Assembly: GCA_947846985.1 (NCBI GenBank)
Contig: CANTUZ010000004.1
Span: 2,594,927 to 2,658,926 of the forward strand
Direction: 5' to 3'
Source of the DNA: Fratercula arctica
Lineage: Eukaryota; Chordata; Aves; Charadriiformes; Alcidae
Length of the DNA: 64,000 nt
Part shown: positions 34,801 to 45,500 of the stretch, piece by piece
How the letters are laid out: each line of letters starts with the position of its first letter
Numbering within the stretch: the first letter of the stretch is position 1
Position numbers and translations under genes: made by a program
Notes under the pieces: generated by a model
Database searches by the model: none
Seen by the model: the letters and a program-made list of their open reading frames with translations, nothing else
What the model was told of the DNA's origin: nothing

Positions 34801-37800
34801 TAAACTTTAAGTGGTAAGGGAGGTAATAGTTAATTTCTGTGTTCTGATTGTAATATATACTGTCATTTTCAAAGGTGCTTTGTAGCTGGATTGTATTTAT
34901 ACAAAATCGACTAGAAATTGATTTATAGTTGCTCCCTCTGCAGGCATGGTTATTCTTCAGGAAGGCTCAGGACTTAAAGATATTTAGCTCTGAGTGCTAT
35001 GGGTCTGAACAGAGTAGCTTGCACAGACTTGAAGATCTGGTCCCGAGTGTTTTGTCAGTTTGGTGAAGGTTTGAATTAAATACCTAAGTGCTGACACACA
35101 GTGACTGTGTATACACAAGGAGTTACTGTGGAATACTTATTTGGAAGCTGGAATATTTAGTTGGCTGTGGAAGCTATTTTGAAATATGTGGAACCCTCTG
35201 AGCATTACCTGTCTTCATGATGGAGCTGTCAGCCTCTCAAGGAAGTTATGGTGTGTGATCTCTTGGGATGCATCATGTTGTCTGACTGAATGCAAGTCAC
35301 TCTGTCCTATTTTCCTGTCTTAACAAATACAGAGTATTAACTGATGTCTTTGTATTTTGAGTCTTGTCTCATAATGTGTTGTACTTCTAAATCCTGATGA
35401 GATGTGTAACTTGTTTAGAGCAACTTGCAAATTTTGTCGCTTATGGATGCTTCTAGACTTTGTTACAGGTGAGGAATGCCAAGTAGCTTACTCAAATGGT
35501 ACAACTGAAGGTTTGCTTAAGACCTGAATTTCGTGTAAGGTCTGGGAGCAAACATTATTTGAACTTTGGTTTGAAGTATAGTTTCTGATTAGTTATTATC
35601 AATGAATTGTTTTGTTTCAATGGTTCTGAGTATTCCTTTATTTTGAACTCCATACACCATGGTGAGTCTGCCAGCAGAGTGAAACGCTCAGCGTTAACAG
35701 ATTGTTAGGTCTGTAAATTTATGAATGGTTAAGCACGTTGCAGTCCGCGTAACAATGATAAAGACAAATGTGTTCTGGCCTGTGTAACAGAGGAACTGCA
35801 TTTGGACTGTAAGTCTGCCAGAAGGGCATAGAGAGAGATTAATGGGCCGGATCTGGGAGGAGAGTAGTGAAGTATAACAGTATTTCTGTTGCGAAGTAAT
35901 GCATACATTTACAGAGAAGTGAGATGTTAATAAAATATGCTCATGCTACCTTGGGAGGTGACGGAGAGGAGGAGACCCCGGTGATGCCTGTACGCTCCCC
36001 TGAAACAGAGTTGATGCTGTGAGAATAAACGCTATGATTTTTCTTAATTCCGTAGCTGAAACCGCTAGAAAAATAACTTGATTTTTCATCCGGATAGAGA
36101 TATGTGGATGATATGGGTGAGACCAGACAACAAATTAAATAAAGCATAGCAGGGCATTGCAGCAGCCGAACATTAAGTCTGAGAAACGCCTGTCGAGCTC
36201 TGCAGGAGCTGAGAGATCGGTCAGTCCTGGCTTTGACTTGAGGGGGTTCAGGTTGACGTGTCTCTTGATCAGGAGTTGCGCGTTCTTGAAGAGATGAATG
36301 GCAGTCGTGGTTTAAGGTAATTGGTATAGGATGGAAGATGGAGGTATTAATTTTTTGGCAACAATGTTCACTTGCAAGTTGATTGGTCCAGTGAGGATCA
36401 CGTATGTGTCTGAAGTGATGCGTGCTTGAGTGCTCCGTTTGATGAGGACATTGGGCAGAACGAGGAGCCAGCAGTCCATGTTTTTTGTTGGAAGGTCAAA
36501 AATGTCAGGGACAGGAACCAGGGTGTGTAAAAATAGTAGATACAGCACTGGTACATGTTTAGAGCTCAGTACTTCCATGTACGTTGTGAAACAGTAGAAA
36601 TTCCGAGTAATATGTTAAAGTGGGAAAGGGAAGGGGAAGAAACTTTCTAGTTTTTAAATGCTTGATTTGGTTCTGCTGAAATTCTTAATATCTTCAATTT
36701 TAGATGCTTGCGTTTTTGGCTTGATCTGCTTTGTGGTGTTTGATAGCTACTACTTGAAGCTTCTTTCCTCAATTACTTTATTTTAATATGATTTTTGAAA
36801 AAAACACCGTGTATATATATAGTGGGTTTTTTTTTTTTTAAGACTTTTTACCTCTTCAAGGCTACATGTTGTCGCAGAGCCATAGGAATTTTATGTCACG
36901 AGTAGAAATATGGAGAATATTGATGAGCGTGTAACCATGTATAAAATAGGTTTTTTTCCTCTGAGTCATTTGGAAAAGGCTGTTAATGGGATTTGAACTC
37001 CTTAACAGGGAACACAGAGAAACAAAATCTATCCAAATGTAGAATAAGTACGTACCCAGTGCTTTCAGATTTAGTAATCCAGGCTTTAAGTATCACCCTC
37101 GCTAACTTTGCATTATCCTTTTTCAGCTGGATATGCCTACTGAGCAGATAGTTGCCAATCTAAAAGCAGTTATCCAAGATATCTGCACATTCAAGCCATC
37201 GACTCAGGGTAAGTAGTTGTTCTTCTGATGTGGTAGCTGAAGTTAGAGCAAACAAAGTTAAGAAATGAGCGTTCTTCACTGGGTTGTCATTAAATCACCT
37301 TGGCGCTTTTGCGTGAATAGCATCTGCTCTCATTGCACCGCAGCACTACTTTAGTGTCTGCGTGAGGAAAGAAGTGAGATGATGCACGAAACTTAAGTTT
37401 GCAGGCTTGACGCTTAAGCGGATTAAAGCCATAGAAGGAAATCGTGGTGAGAAATGGGGCCTTCAGCATCTGTGTGCATGGACTTTACCCCGCTCATATG
37501 ACGTTGTTGTGGCTCAATGCAAAAAAATCTGAACCCAGAATCCACCTGCAGTTGCCTTGGTAAAACCCGTGCTTCAGTTAACATCTAGCCTGATGTTAGC
37601 TACCCTGTTTGAAGGTATACCACCATTTTCTTTTCTGTAACCAATACAGTCTTAAAATTTCTGCTGCTACAAGGGAAAATGTGTTGATTTTTTTTTTTTA
37701 ATTATTATTACTTGATGAAAGGATCAGGGTACAAAAGAACAAAGGTGTGAATTCTGGGTGGTGTTCCTGTGGGTTCTGCTCGCAGAATGTGAACAACTGG

Positions 37801-39224
37801 CGCGCTATCTGCTCTTCGTCATAATGAAATAAACTTTAAACAAGTGTCATCTGCTTTGCTGGAGTGGAAACAGTGATTTATGAACATAATTTTATGGAAG
37901 AATAGCCTGGTTTAAGCTAAGAAAACAACTTCTTATATTCATGTTGGCTTAAGGTCTGCAAAAAGACTCATCTTGCATCTCTTCCAGTGATGCTGTCGAC
38001 AGTAACTGCTGTACAGAGAACAGGCTGCAAAAAGCCAAGGACACATGCCTTAAGAAGCATTTCAGTCCAAATACAAAGTGTAAGGGGTCGGTTGACTTCA
38101 AATGCGAGTAAATAGAAGCAGAAAGTGATGGTATTGCTGTCCTTAATGAGTTTATACGTGAACTACACCAACCTCGTTAAGAAAGGGTAACCTTTTCTGG
38201 TCTTAACACTTATACTGATTTTGTGACATCAAGCTTGATCCTTGTGGTGGGTCTTTTACTGGCTTAATTAAAAATATTTCCTGTTTGTAGGAAGGAAACT
38301 TGATAGTTAATATATCTTTACAACAATGGAGTCTAGATATGCTTGCTAGCTATCAGTCCCTTAGACCAACTAGTTGTAGATATCTGTTCCTTTCAGACTT
38401 TCCGTATGTAGTAGCATGTCTTCATGCAGCTGTGTAGTTATCACTAAAACAGCATTCCTCTGCGAGTCACTTGATCTAATGCAAGACTAAAAATACCACC
38501 AGGCAAATGTTCTCAAAGTATAATGTAGATTCAGTTCATCTTCCATAAAGAAATCTGACTATTTCTGTAGTAGTTCTTGTCAAAATGTTCCCACAGCATT
38601 TCATGGTGGGATCCTGAATTAGCAATGGTTTCTTTTGCGCTCTGAGTCATGTAGGAATATTTGGGTAATCAGCAACTTCCCCCCCGCCATATCTTCCCAA
38701 AGTGAGAAAGTGAGTCTGCCTGTATTTCATTTTTTTGGAGGAGTGTGTGTGTGTGTGAAGCTTTACTTGTATGTTCTAAGGCCCAGGGGCACCAGTGATG
38801 CCAACTGCGAGGTATCAGAGGAATAAGGTAGCCATTAAGATAGTATCTGTTACAGTGCCAGAGTGGGAATCGCATTTTGAACCCAGGCTGCCAGGGTGGA
38901 GGTTAAACTCTCTGTACTAAAGGGATGTGTCTACAGGTGTAGTTCTGATTCTGGTTGCCTGCTTGACACAGTACGCATTAATACCAAGATAAATCAACCT
39001 GGAGACAGGAGAAATAGAGTGACCGAATTGGCGGTGTTCTTTGTTTCCTAGGTCCTTTGGTGCAGAAGCTGGTTATTAGATCTTCAAGCAGTGAAGGTTT
39101 GCTATTGAACCTTGATGGACTTCTACCTCAAGTGGAGAAAGCGGAAGAAGAAAAAAATGTAGAAGATGAAGAAGAGCATGCAGAAGACCAAGAAAAACAT
39201 GTCCAAGAACCTGTTAGTACCTAA
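25821..39224 (+). CDS. MRPL1: Mitochondrial large-subunit ribosomal protein uL1m, complete (9 coding exons, 337 aa)
   Basis: MRPL1 is the mitochondrial member of the L1 (uL1) family, a component of the L1 stalk of the 39S subunit. Exons are 25821-25854, 26013-26124, 26888-27131, 28217-28300, 29859-29930, 30164-30275, 31564-31664, 37127-37208 and 39052-39224; all join in phase. The product has 337 residues (human 325). Its N-terminus is basic and alanine-rich ([20 protein letters not shown]), as expected of a mitochondrial import signal. A lysine-rich linker follows (about 49-68), then the L1 domain with [58 protein letters not shown] and [16 protein letters not shown]. The C-terminal tail is very acidic and longer than in human. 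The ATG at 25821 is the first in the exon and lies in a YY1 word; a second in-frame ATG is at codon 5. Confidence 0.97.
26013..26124 (+). CDS. MRPL1: MRPL1 coding exon 2
   Basis: The exon is 112 bp. The acceptor is ttttcccctcgtag and the donor gtgagt. It encodes [20 protein letters not shown] and then [16 protein letters not shown], the rest of the presumed transit peptide. The ending resembles human FAAATK. Phase is 2 nt in and 2 nt out. Confidence 0.92.
26125..26887 (+). other. MRPL1: MRPL1 intron 2
   Basis: This is a 763-bp GT-AG intron. Nothing was recognised in it. Confidence 0.88.
26888..27131 (+). CDS. MRPL1: MRPL1 coding exon 3
   Basis: This is the largest exon, 244 bp. The acceptor is tttgtcctag and the donor gtaggt. 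It encodes a lysine/glutamate-rich linker ([18 protein letters not shown]) and then [40 protein letters not shown] and LDMALQKK. It ends on a codon boundary. Confidence 0.95.
27132..28216 (+). other. MRPL1: MRPL1 intron 3
   Basis: This is a 1,085-bp intron. An open frame of 107 codons (27,574-27,897) has no recognisable similarity. I see nothing else. Confidence 0.87.
28217..28300 (+). CDS. MRPL1: MRPL1 coding exon 4
   Basis: The exon is 84 bp, 28 codons, [20 protein letters not shown] then NKVLVFTE. The acceptor is tttacttaatag and the donor gtgggt. An alternative donor gtaagc lies 4 nt downstream but would break the frame into exon 5. Confidence 0.94.
28301..29858 (+). other. MRPL1: MRPL1 intron 4
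   Basis: This is a 1,558-bp intron with several short open frames and no recognisable gene or repeat. Confidence 0.87.
29859..29930 (+). CDS. MRPL1: MRPL1 coding exon 5
   Basis: The exon is 72 bp, 24 codons, [20 protein letters not shown] then LIKW. The acceptor is ttttctctcaacag and the donor gtattt. It corresponds to human NASEVKIAEENGAAFAGG. Confidence 0.95.
30164..30275 (+). CDS. MRPL1: MRPL1 coding exon 6
   Basis: The exon is 112 bp. The acceptor is gtttttattgtag and the donor gtaaga. It encodes [20 protein letters not shown] and [17 protein letters not shown] plus a split asparagine codon. Confidence 0.95.
30276..31563 (+). other. MRPL1: MRPL1 intron 6
   Basis: This is a 1,288-bp intron ending in a long T tract before the acceptor. 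I see nothing else. Confidence 0.87.
31564..31664 (+). CDS. MRPL1: MRPL1 coding exon 7
   Basis: The exon is 101 bp. The acceptor follows a long T tract ending cccaaattag, and the donor is gtaagt. It encodes [20 protein letters not shown] and [13 protein letters not shown], ending on a codon boundary. Confidence 0.95.
31665..37126 (+). other. MRPL1: MRPL1 intron 7 (about 5.5 kb)
   Basis: This is the longest MRPL1 intron. It contains only short open frames and short homopolymers, including a T run near 36,830. No CR1 or other transposon was recognised by eye. Confidence 0.85.
37127..37208 (+). CDS. MRPL1: MRPL1 coding exon 8
   Basis: The exon is 82 bp. The acceptor is atcctttttcag and the donor gtaagt. 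It encodes [20 protein letters not shown] and TFKPSTQ plus a split glycine codon. This matches human [20 protein letters not shown]. Confidence 0.95.
37209..39051 (+). other. MRPL1: MRPL1 intron 8
   Basis: This is a 1,843-bp intron. It carries a (GT)n run at about 38,743-38,757 and a T tract near 37,690. Nothing else was recognised. Confidence 0.86.
39052..39224 (+). CDS. MRPL1: MRPL1 coding exon 9 with stop
   Basis: There are 173 coding nucleotides after acceptor tttgtttcctag. They encode [40 protein letters not shown] and [16 protein letters not shown], then TAA at 39,222-39,224. The glutamate-rich tail is longer than I recall in the human protein and is the source of most of the length difference. 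Confidence 0.95.
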
Positions 39225-39500
39225 CGTCTTTCCTTCTAGATCTCATGATCAAGCTTGGAAAGCAAATGGCGTAATTCAAATCATACTTCATGAAAAGAAA
39301 AAAATAAATGTAATTTGTCAATGTCACTTGTAAATTCTGTGTAACAAGAAACATTGTCACGAACAGGAGTCCCTTGTCAAAACCGAAGATGTGTTAAATT
39401 CCTTCTGTTGGTAGCTGAAAGCTCCCTACTTTGTGTGTTTGGTTTTTTTCTTTGCACGTTATAGTTCTTATTTTAATAAAAGTATTTCTATAACTTCTGA
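39225..39500 (+). terminator. MRPL1: MRPL1 3' UTR and poly(A) signals
   Basis: AATAAA words occur at 39,303-39,308 and 39,475-39,480. The second follows ttatttt and precedes T/G-rich sequence, so cleavage near 39,495-39,505 is likely. The first may be an alternative site. Confidence 0.7.
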
Positions 39501-42500
39501 AGTATTGCCATCCAGTTTCCACAGTTGCAGCCAAAAAGCTAGCACATGTTATATCCATAATGCTGGGCTTTTTACTCTGGCAATTGCAGGGTGTTCAATG
39601 CCTTTGTTGTCTTAACTCGGTCTCCCCCGGAGCAACTGATGCAGCTACTTGTGGAAAGCCACCGTATAAATCGCAAATGAAGGAAACTAGTTTTTATTTA
39701 CTATTTCATTTTTCTGCAAAGTCAGAGATGGCGTTCTTTTTGAGTTGGTGGGAGTAACGTCTGCATGATGCCTGTGATATCTCACTTACTTTTCATTCAA
39801 TCTGCCTACCTAGATACTGCAGGGATATACGGAGGATTACTGCTCTGCTACTTTGAGCCTCTGAATGCAGGTTAGTCTTTGTGACAGACTGTAACAGGTG
39901 AGGTTATTCTGAAGAAAAACGGGATGTGTTCTGTGGGAGGAGTGATGATGCACCCTATCTTTCAAATGATGCTATTTTATCTATGCATAACTGATACAAT
40001 GTCCCTCAGAGATGAAAAGCATGTACGTAACGGGAGCAGTGAGTAGCTAGGAGCTGTAGGGCTGTGGTCCTGGGCCAGCTAGTCATCTTGGAGGTACGCC
40101 AGGCTCTGTAGACCTGGTTAGAAGACACTGGTTTTCTAGTGGCTGGATGGAGGCTCCCCATCCCCTCCGACGGTGTATGGGGAGGGGGAAAAAGGCTGTT
40201 GGGTTCACCTTTGGTCGTCTACCTGCTTAACTTTGTTCCTCTGACTCTTAGTAGCTATGCATACCACTTAGATTTGGTGTAAAATCTTGAATGTCAAGAT
40301 TCTTTAACTGCAATAGAGGTCTCTCTCGGCAATAGCACAGTTTGACGTTAGTGGTAGATACCCAGTAAATGATTTCAGTTCTTCTTGGTGTTTGAGCTCT
40401 TAAACACATCAGAAAGCTCAACTTGGCGATGGTTCCGTTTCTTGCACAGTTAGCGTTTTGTTCTTTGGGGCTGGTTGGTGAGGGTCAAACAGATTAAAAC
40501 CAAAGCACCAACCCTTTTTCGCAGTGGCCAGTCTTGAGCGTGCTTGTAACGTCATCTTACCGTTCCGCCTGATTTAATTCAGTCGGTGGCAATTGCTCTG
40601 ACTTCTTATTTTGCTTACCTTGTTTTCCTCCAGCATAGTTCTTAAATATGAACTGGAGACCAGCATAAATATCCATGCAGCTTTTAACTGACTGTTTAAA
40701 AACACTTGGGTTTTGCTTTGCTGCAGAATTTCTTTCCCGGTTTTGTCCACGTTGTTTCCAGCAGGTGGCATTCCTGTTCCTTTTTGTACAGGTGTCAGGG
40801 AAAGAGTTTCTCGGTGGGGTGTTTTGTTTCTTTTTTTGGACTTTGTTGCTAAACATAAGTTACTAAAACTGCACCCTAAAAGGTAAGATGGTTCCAAAAA
40901 GGATTGGCTATTTACAAAAGGGATGAGCTTATCCAAATCTGGAAGGGCAGTTTGTGTTTGCAGCTTTAAATCATTCCTATTATTGGAGGCAGGCCTCATT
41001 TTTCAAAGAGGTTACCCGTATCTGTCTGCATAGAAGTTCTTGTACCTCCCATCTGAAGCATTGGGCAGCTGTCAGACAAGGCGCTTGACAGGTTACTGTT
41101 AGGCCACGCTGCTGTAATTTTGATTACGTGAGATGCTCTGCTCAGAGTTCGATCAGAAAATTCTCTTAGGGGGTAAAAGAAGGTTTCACACGGACTTCAG
41201 TAGACTTACAAGGTAGTACGTGAAAAAAGCAATCCCAGTGCGCTTGAGTAACCATCTAAAAGTGTTTTTTACTATGGGCGGTGCTCATATGCCTGGTAGA
41301 AAGAAGAAAGTAGAAACTGTTGCTTTTCGACGTGAACAGTTGATGCGACTGGCAAAAATGGTCAAATGTGTTCAGTGACGATAACTGCCCTAAACATCCC
41401 ATTTGGTCCAAATCTCGTGTCAGGAATTGTTGAGGAGGAGGCTAGTGACGGTAGTAATTTTTAAGTGTCTTTAGAATGGATAATGTCTTGTTGTGGTTTT
41501 TTTTTTTTCCCCCCCTTCTTCCTGTGTTCTGCAGAAGTTTGAGTTGTAGAGTAAAGCTTTTTTAGCTCCCTAATACTGATTAGTTAGTCTATTAATTTCT
41601 GGTCTGGAGCACCAGGCAAGTTTCAGAAGATAGGTGAGGCGCGGTCATCGAGAGGAAACAGGGGTTTTTAGTGTGTTTGAAGTCTGTGGGTTTTTTCCCT
41701 TCCACCCTGTGCCTTAAATAATTGTACTGATTACTGATGGTTGTGTACTGGCAAGTCTGGTCTGTGCCAACACGGAATGGGGTGGCAACTTAATCACTCT
41801 GCAGCAAAAGGCTTGGTTACTTATGACGAATTTTACCTAGATGTTTTTTTTTTTTTTCCTAACAAAAAAAGAATGAATCATACTGCGTAAGGGCATCATC
41901 TGCAATATGTCTGGCTTCGTTAGCCCAAGTTACAGCATCCTCTGCAAGTACATCACTTAGGCTGTAGGCTTTTCCTACCCGGGGTTTGTGCTGGGGATGC
42001 GTGCGTGCATGAACGGGAAAGGTGGGGCCATGGGGTTGTGCTTCTCTAACCTCACATGCATCCCAATTCGATTACGAGGGGTTGATTAACACTGCGTTTC
42101 AGCAAAAGGTAGGATATTGTTTTACAGGAGCATTGTTGCACCCTGCAAATAACGTTTTCTGCCTGTGTGAAAACAAAGAGTGTTTTTATTACTAATGAAT
42201 AAACACATACAAGGAATATTATGGGATATGATAGTAGTTATGTGCTGGTTTGTGACCTGAAAGTAGCAATGTGAAGCTAAGTTACCTGTTGGTGTAGAAA
42301 AGGAAGGCTTGTGATATCATTTGGATAGGTTTCTTGGTCTCTCTTCTATTTTTTTCTTGGCTTATTTCAAAGACTTTACTAAGCATTATGGAAAAAGGTA
42401 GACCTGCCCTTTTGAAGATGGGTGGCTTTTTAAAGAAGTGATGCTTAAGCATAAACTTAAATGGTAACTTAATCGTCAACTTAAATCGTAAGCTATCAGA

Positions 42501-45500
42501 CTGCTGGGTGTACTTTCAAAGCCGAAAAGTGTGGAATAATAAACATGCCTGCAGAAAACTGTACTTTGAAAACGTGAATGCTATGGGAATACTGTAAATC
42601 TGAGCCTCTAGAAGTCAGGTGATAAAGAAAGTAGCTCATGAACTCAGCAAATTCTGCAGTGCATTTGTTCGGGTGTAATCCTGCGGTTCTGAGTACATGT
42701 TACTGTGCTACTAATTGATAAAGTAATAATGCCTCTGGTCTGCGTAATACTGAAATAGCGTTATACAAGCTGTTGAGTATATTGTGACTGTTAATCCCGA
42801 AATGCTTGATCGACACGCGGGAGAGCTGAAAGGGAGGAAGACAACGTGAGATTACTTCAATAAGCTTAGTCCCAAAACATGGGGAATGGGAATTGTACAC
42901 GTGGTTCTTGTGCCAGCGTGCCTTGGAAACCAGTTTAGTTATTACACTAGCGTAACTAAAATGGCCTCGCTGGCTTCTAGCAATTAATACTAGTGTACTC
43001 ATTGCAAAGCGTGGAGTTGTGATGTTTTAGTAGTTTCTGATTAGTTAGAGCTGTACATAAATAGGTTACCTGTCCTGAATGTTAAGTTCTTGTAAGTCCT
43101 GTATAATAAGAGGCGCCCTTTTTACCAGAGTTTCTGTTAATGAGTGCTTAATACTCCTTTGGTAGGTAAAGAAAGCACAGATCTTCTATCAAAAGCAAAA
43201 CGGCAGTAGCTCAGGACCTGGTTACCCAAATATGTGGTGAAGCGAGAGAGGATGTGTTACGAGGCATTAACCAGTCCATGTTACCTGCAGTAAGTGGAAA
43301 TTTATTTCAAGTGAGTTACTCCGTAGGGAAAGGAACTCTAGGCAAACTCTTTGCACATACTTGGGCATGAGAGCACGTACTCTTGGGGCTGGCGGAGCAG
43401 CTGACGAGTTCCTAAATTTTCTCTCCTGTTACGAAACTGTACCCTGCTGTACACGCTTGGTCCTCAGCAAGAAGGGGGAGATGCCTGGGAGGGTGACGGA
43501 AGGAGGAGACCATCTTCCCATATACCGCAAAAGTGAAGAAGGCCGATCGCTGTGCCCTAGTTCTCGCCCAAAGGGCTTTGTGTTTTTCAGTGCATTTACC
43601 CTTCATTCTCTCCCATCTAGTCCTTAGCTGCACAATCCAAGCTATGCTGAATTTGCTTGGCAGCTTAATTTCAACTAAAAATATTTCTTGGGGAAACATT
43701 GGGTTACGGCATTGGAGGTCGCAGCCTCTTTGCCTCTACAAAGTGTGCTCTTACTGATGGAAAGAAAGCAGGAGTTGATGTATGGGGCTCGGAATCCCCG
43801 CTATTTATGAGTATTGAAAAAGTTCACTGAGGTTCCTTGTGGAAAGAAGGGAGTGCTGCAGTCCATTTAGTAATGCAGATGAGGTATGATTGCTTTTCAA
43901 ATTGTCTTATATGAAAGTGCTGTTAGTTCAACTAAGGGAGAAGCAGGCAATGAACTCGGATTCACAGTTAGTGCTTACAGAAACCTTTGCCCAAACAAGG
44001 AAGAAATTGCTGTAGAGGCATGCACGCAGTTGTGGGGAATGAAGGGTTTAGGCTGACGCTCAGCCTAAATCTAGACTTCGACAGGAGTTAGTTGCGCTCC
44101 AAAAAAAATTTGAATCTGCACAGGTCAAACTGAGTTGACGGGGCTTTTGCTGTAAATTACGGCATGGAGGTAAAGTTAGAAGAGCAGGACAGGGACGTTA
44201 CAAATGCCATGTTCAAAACTGATGCAGGGAAGACTCGTCTCTCCATACGCCGTGGGGGTTTTCCAGGGTGCTGGCGGTTAGAATTAGCCCTAGTCCCACA
44301 GTTGCTGTTCTGCTGTGCTGTAGCTGAGCGTAGTCTTGGAAATGTCAAGTCAAATGAGCCTTGTACACCTCCTGAATTTAACTTGTCGGGTGTAGACACC
44401 GATTCTAATTTCCCAGGGACAGAGCTGCCAAGTTGTGCTGCGTGTCTGCCTCTGCTCTGAAAGTCAGGCTGGTCTAAGACGTCGGGCTGAGCGCTTCGTT
44501 TGAAGTACGTAAAAACGCTGGGCTAAGAACAGCACCCAGCCAGGCAATGTCACTGATGAAGTTTGTTTAAAAACCTAATTGTGCCTGCAAGGGATTAGAC
44601 GTTCCTAAATGCTGAGAGAGGCCTTATGAATGATTGCATTCCTATTCTGCGGTACCATCGGTGTTGTCAGCCTCCAAACTTCGGGTGAAGCTAGGACTGT
44701 AGCCTAAATTCTGTCCATGTGGTAGAACTTGCATTGACTTAAATAGGCTGGTGGGGAAAAAAAAAGCTGTTAAGACTGACTAAAAATACTGTTGGGGATA
44801 AATAGTGTTATTTTACACGTAGTTGTTTCTGTCAGTGCCTCAGCTTGCAGGTGACTAGAGGCTTTATCCCACAGCTGCATGAAGGGGCAGTTGTCGGAGT
44901 GAATTCCTGATGTTGTACCTTGCAGTGCATCTGCAAGTGGTTTTAGTGTTGGGTGGGGGGAGCGCTGTGTCATTCAGGTGGAAAGGAGGTTTCGGAGGAG
45001 AGCAATGTCCTTACTCTCTAGCGCTATTCTCAGAAAATAGGGTTTTTATGCCGTGAGGATAAGCAACATGGGAATTGGTCCATAAGGGACTGGTACTAGC
45101 ATCCTTTTGAGAGGTGGAGGCTTCATAAGAGACTTGATCTGGGTACGCTCATTGAATTTTAAGGTTTAGTGATTTCTTTCATCAGTGGCCTTCAATATAA
45201 GCTGCTTGTTTTTAGGGTTACCTTTATGCCTAGTGGGTAGCGTCCTACCATTTAGCGAAGGCAAGTGTTCATTTGTGAGAGTCTTGAGAGCAGATCGGGC
45301 TTTCTGCTAGAACTGCCTGTGAAAAATGTGGCAGTAATTGGAAGAGTATTGAATTCCTTCAAGTCAAATCCAGTTACGTTAAGCACGAAGTTCTTCAGCT
45401 CCTAGAGTACCTGGAAAACAAGGGGGAAAACCCAGTCTGCCCAAAGTGCCAGGTACTGGGAAATGCTGAGTCAAGATAAACTGTTACTGCACATGGCGAC

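Noticed and set aside
38840..38900. tRNA-like words (gggttcaaa and similar on the minus strand)
   Set aside because: No cloverleaf can be drawn: A and B boxes and the acceptor stem are missing.
39941..39996. C/D-box snoRNA-like pattern (tgatga ... ctga) after MRPL1
   Set aside because: The boxes are spaced plausibly, but there is no terminal stem next to them and the site lies downstream of the MRPL1 poly(A) signal, not in an intron.
40574..40999. 141-codon minus-strand open frame in the intergenic region
   Set aside because: The sequence is low-complexity Lys/Asn/Ser-rich, has no similarity that I recognise and no promoter context.
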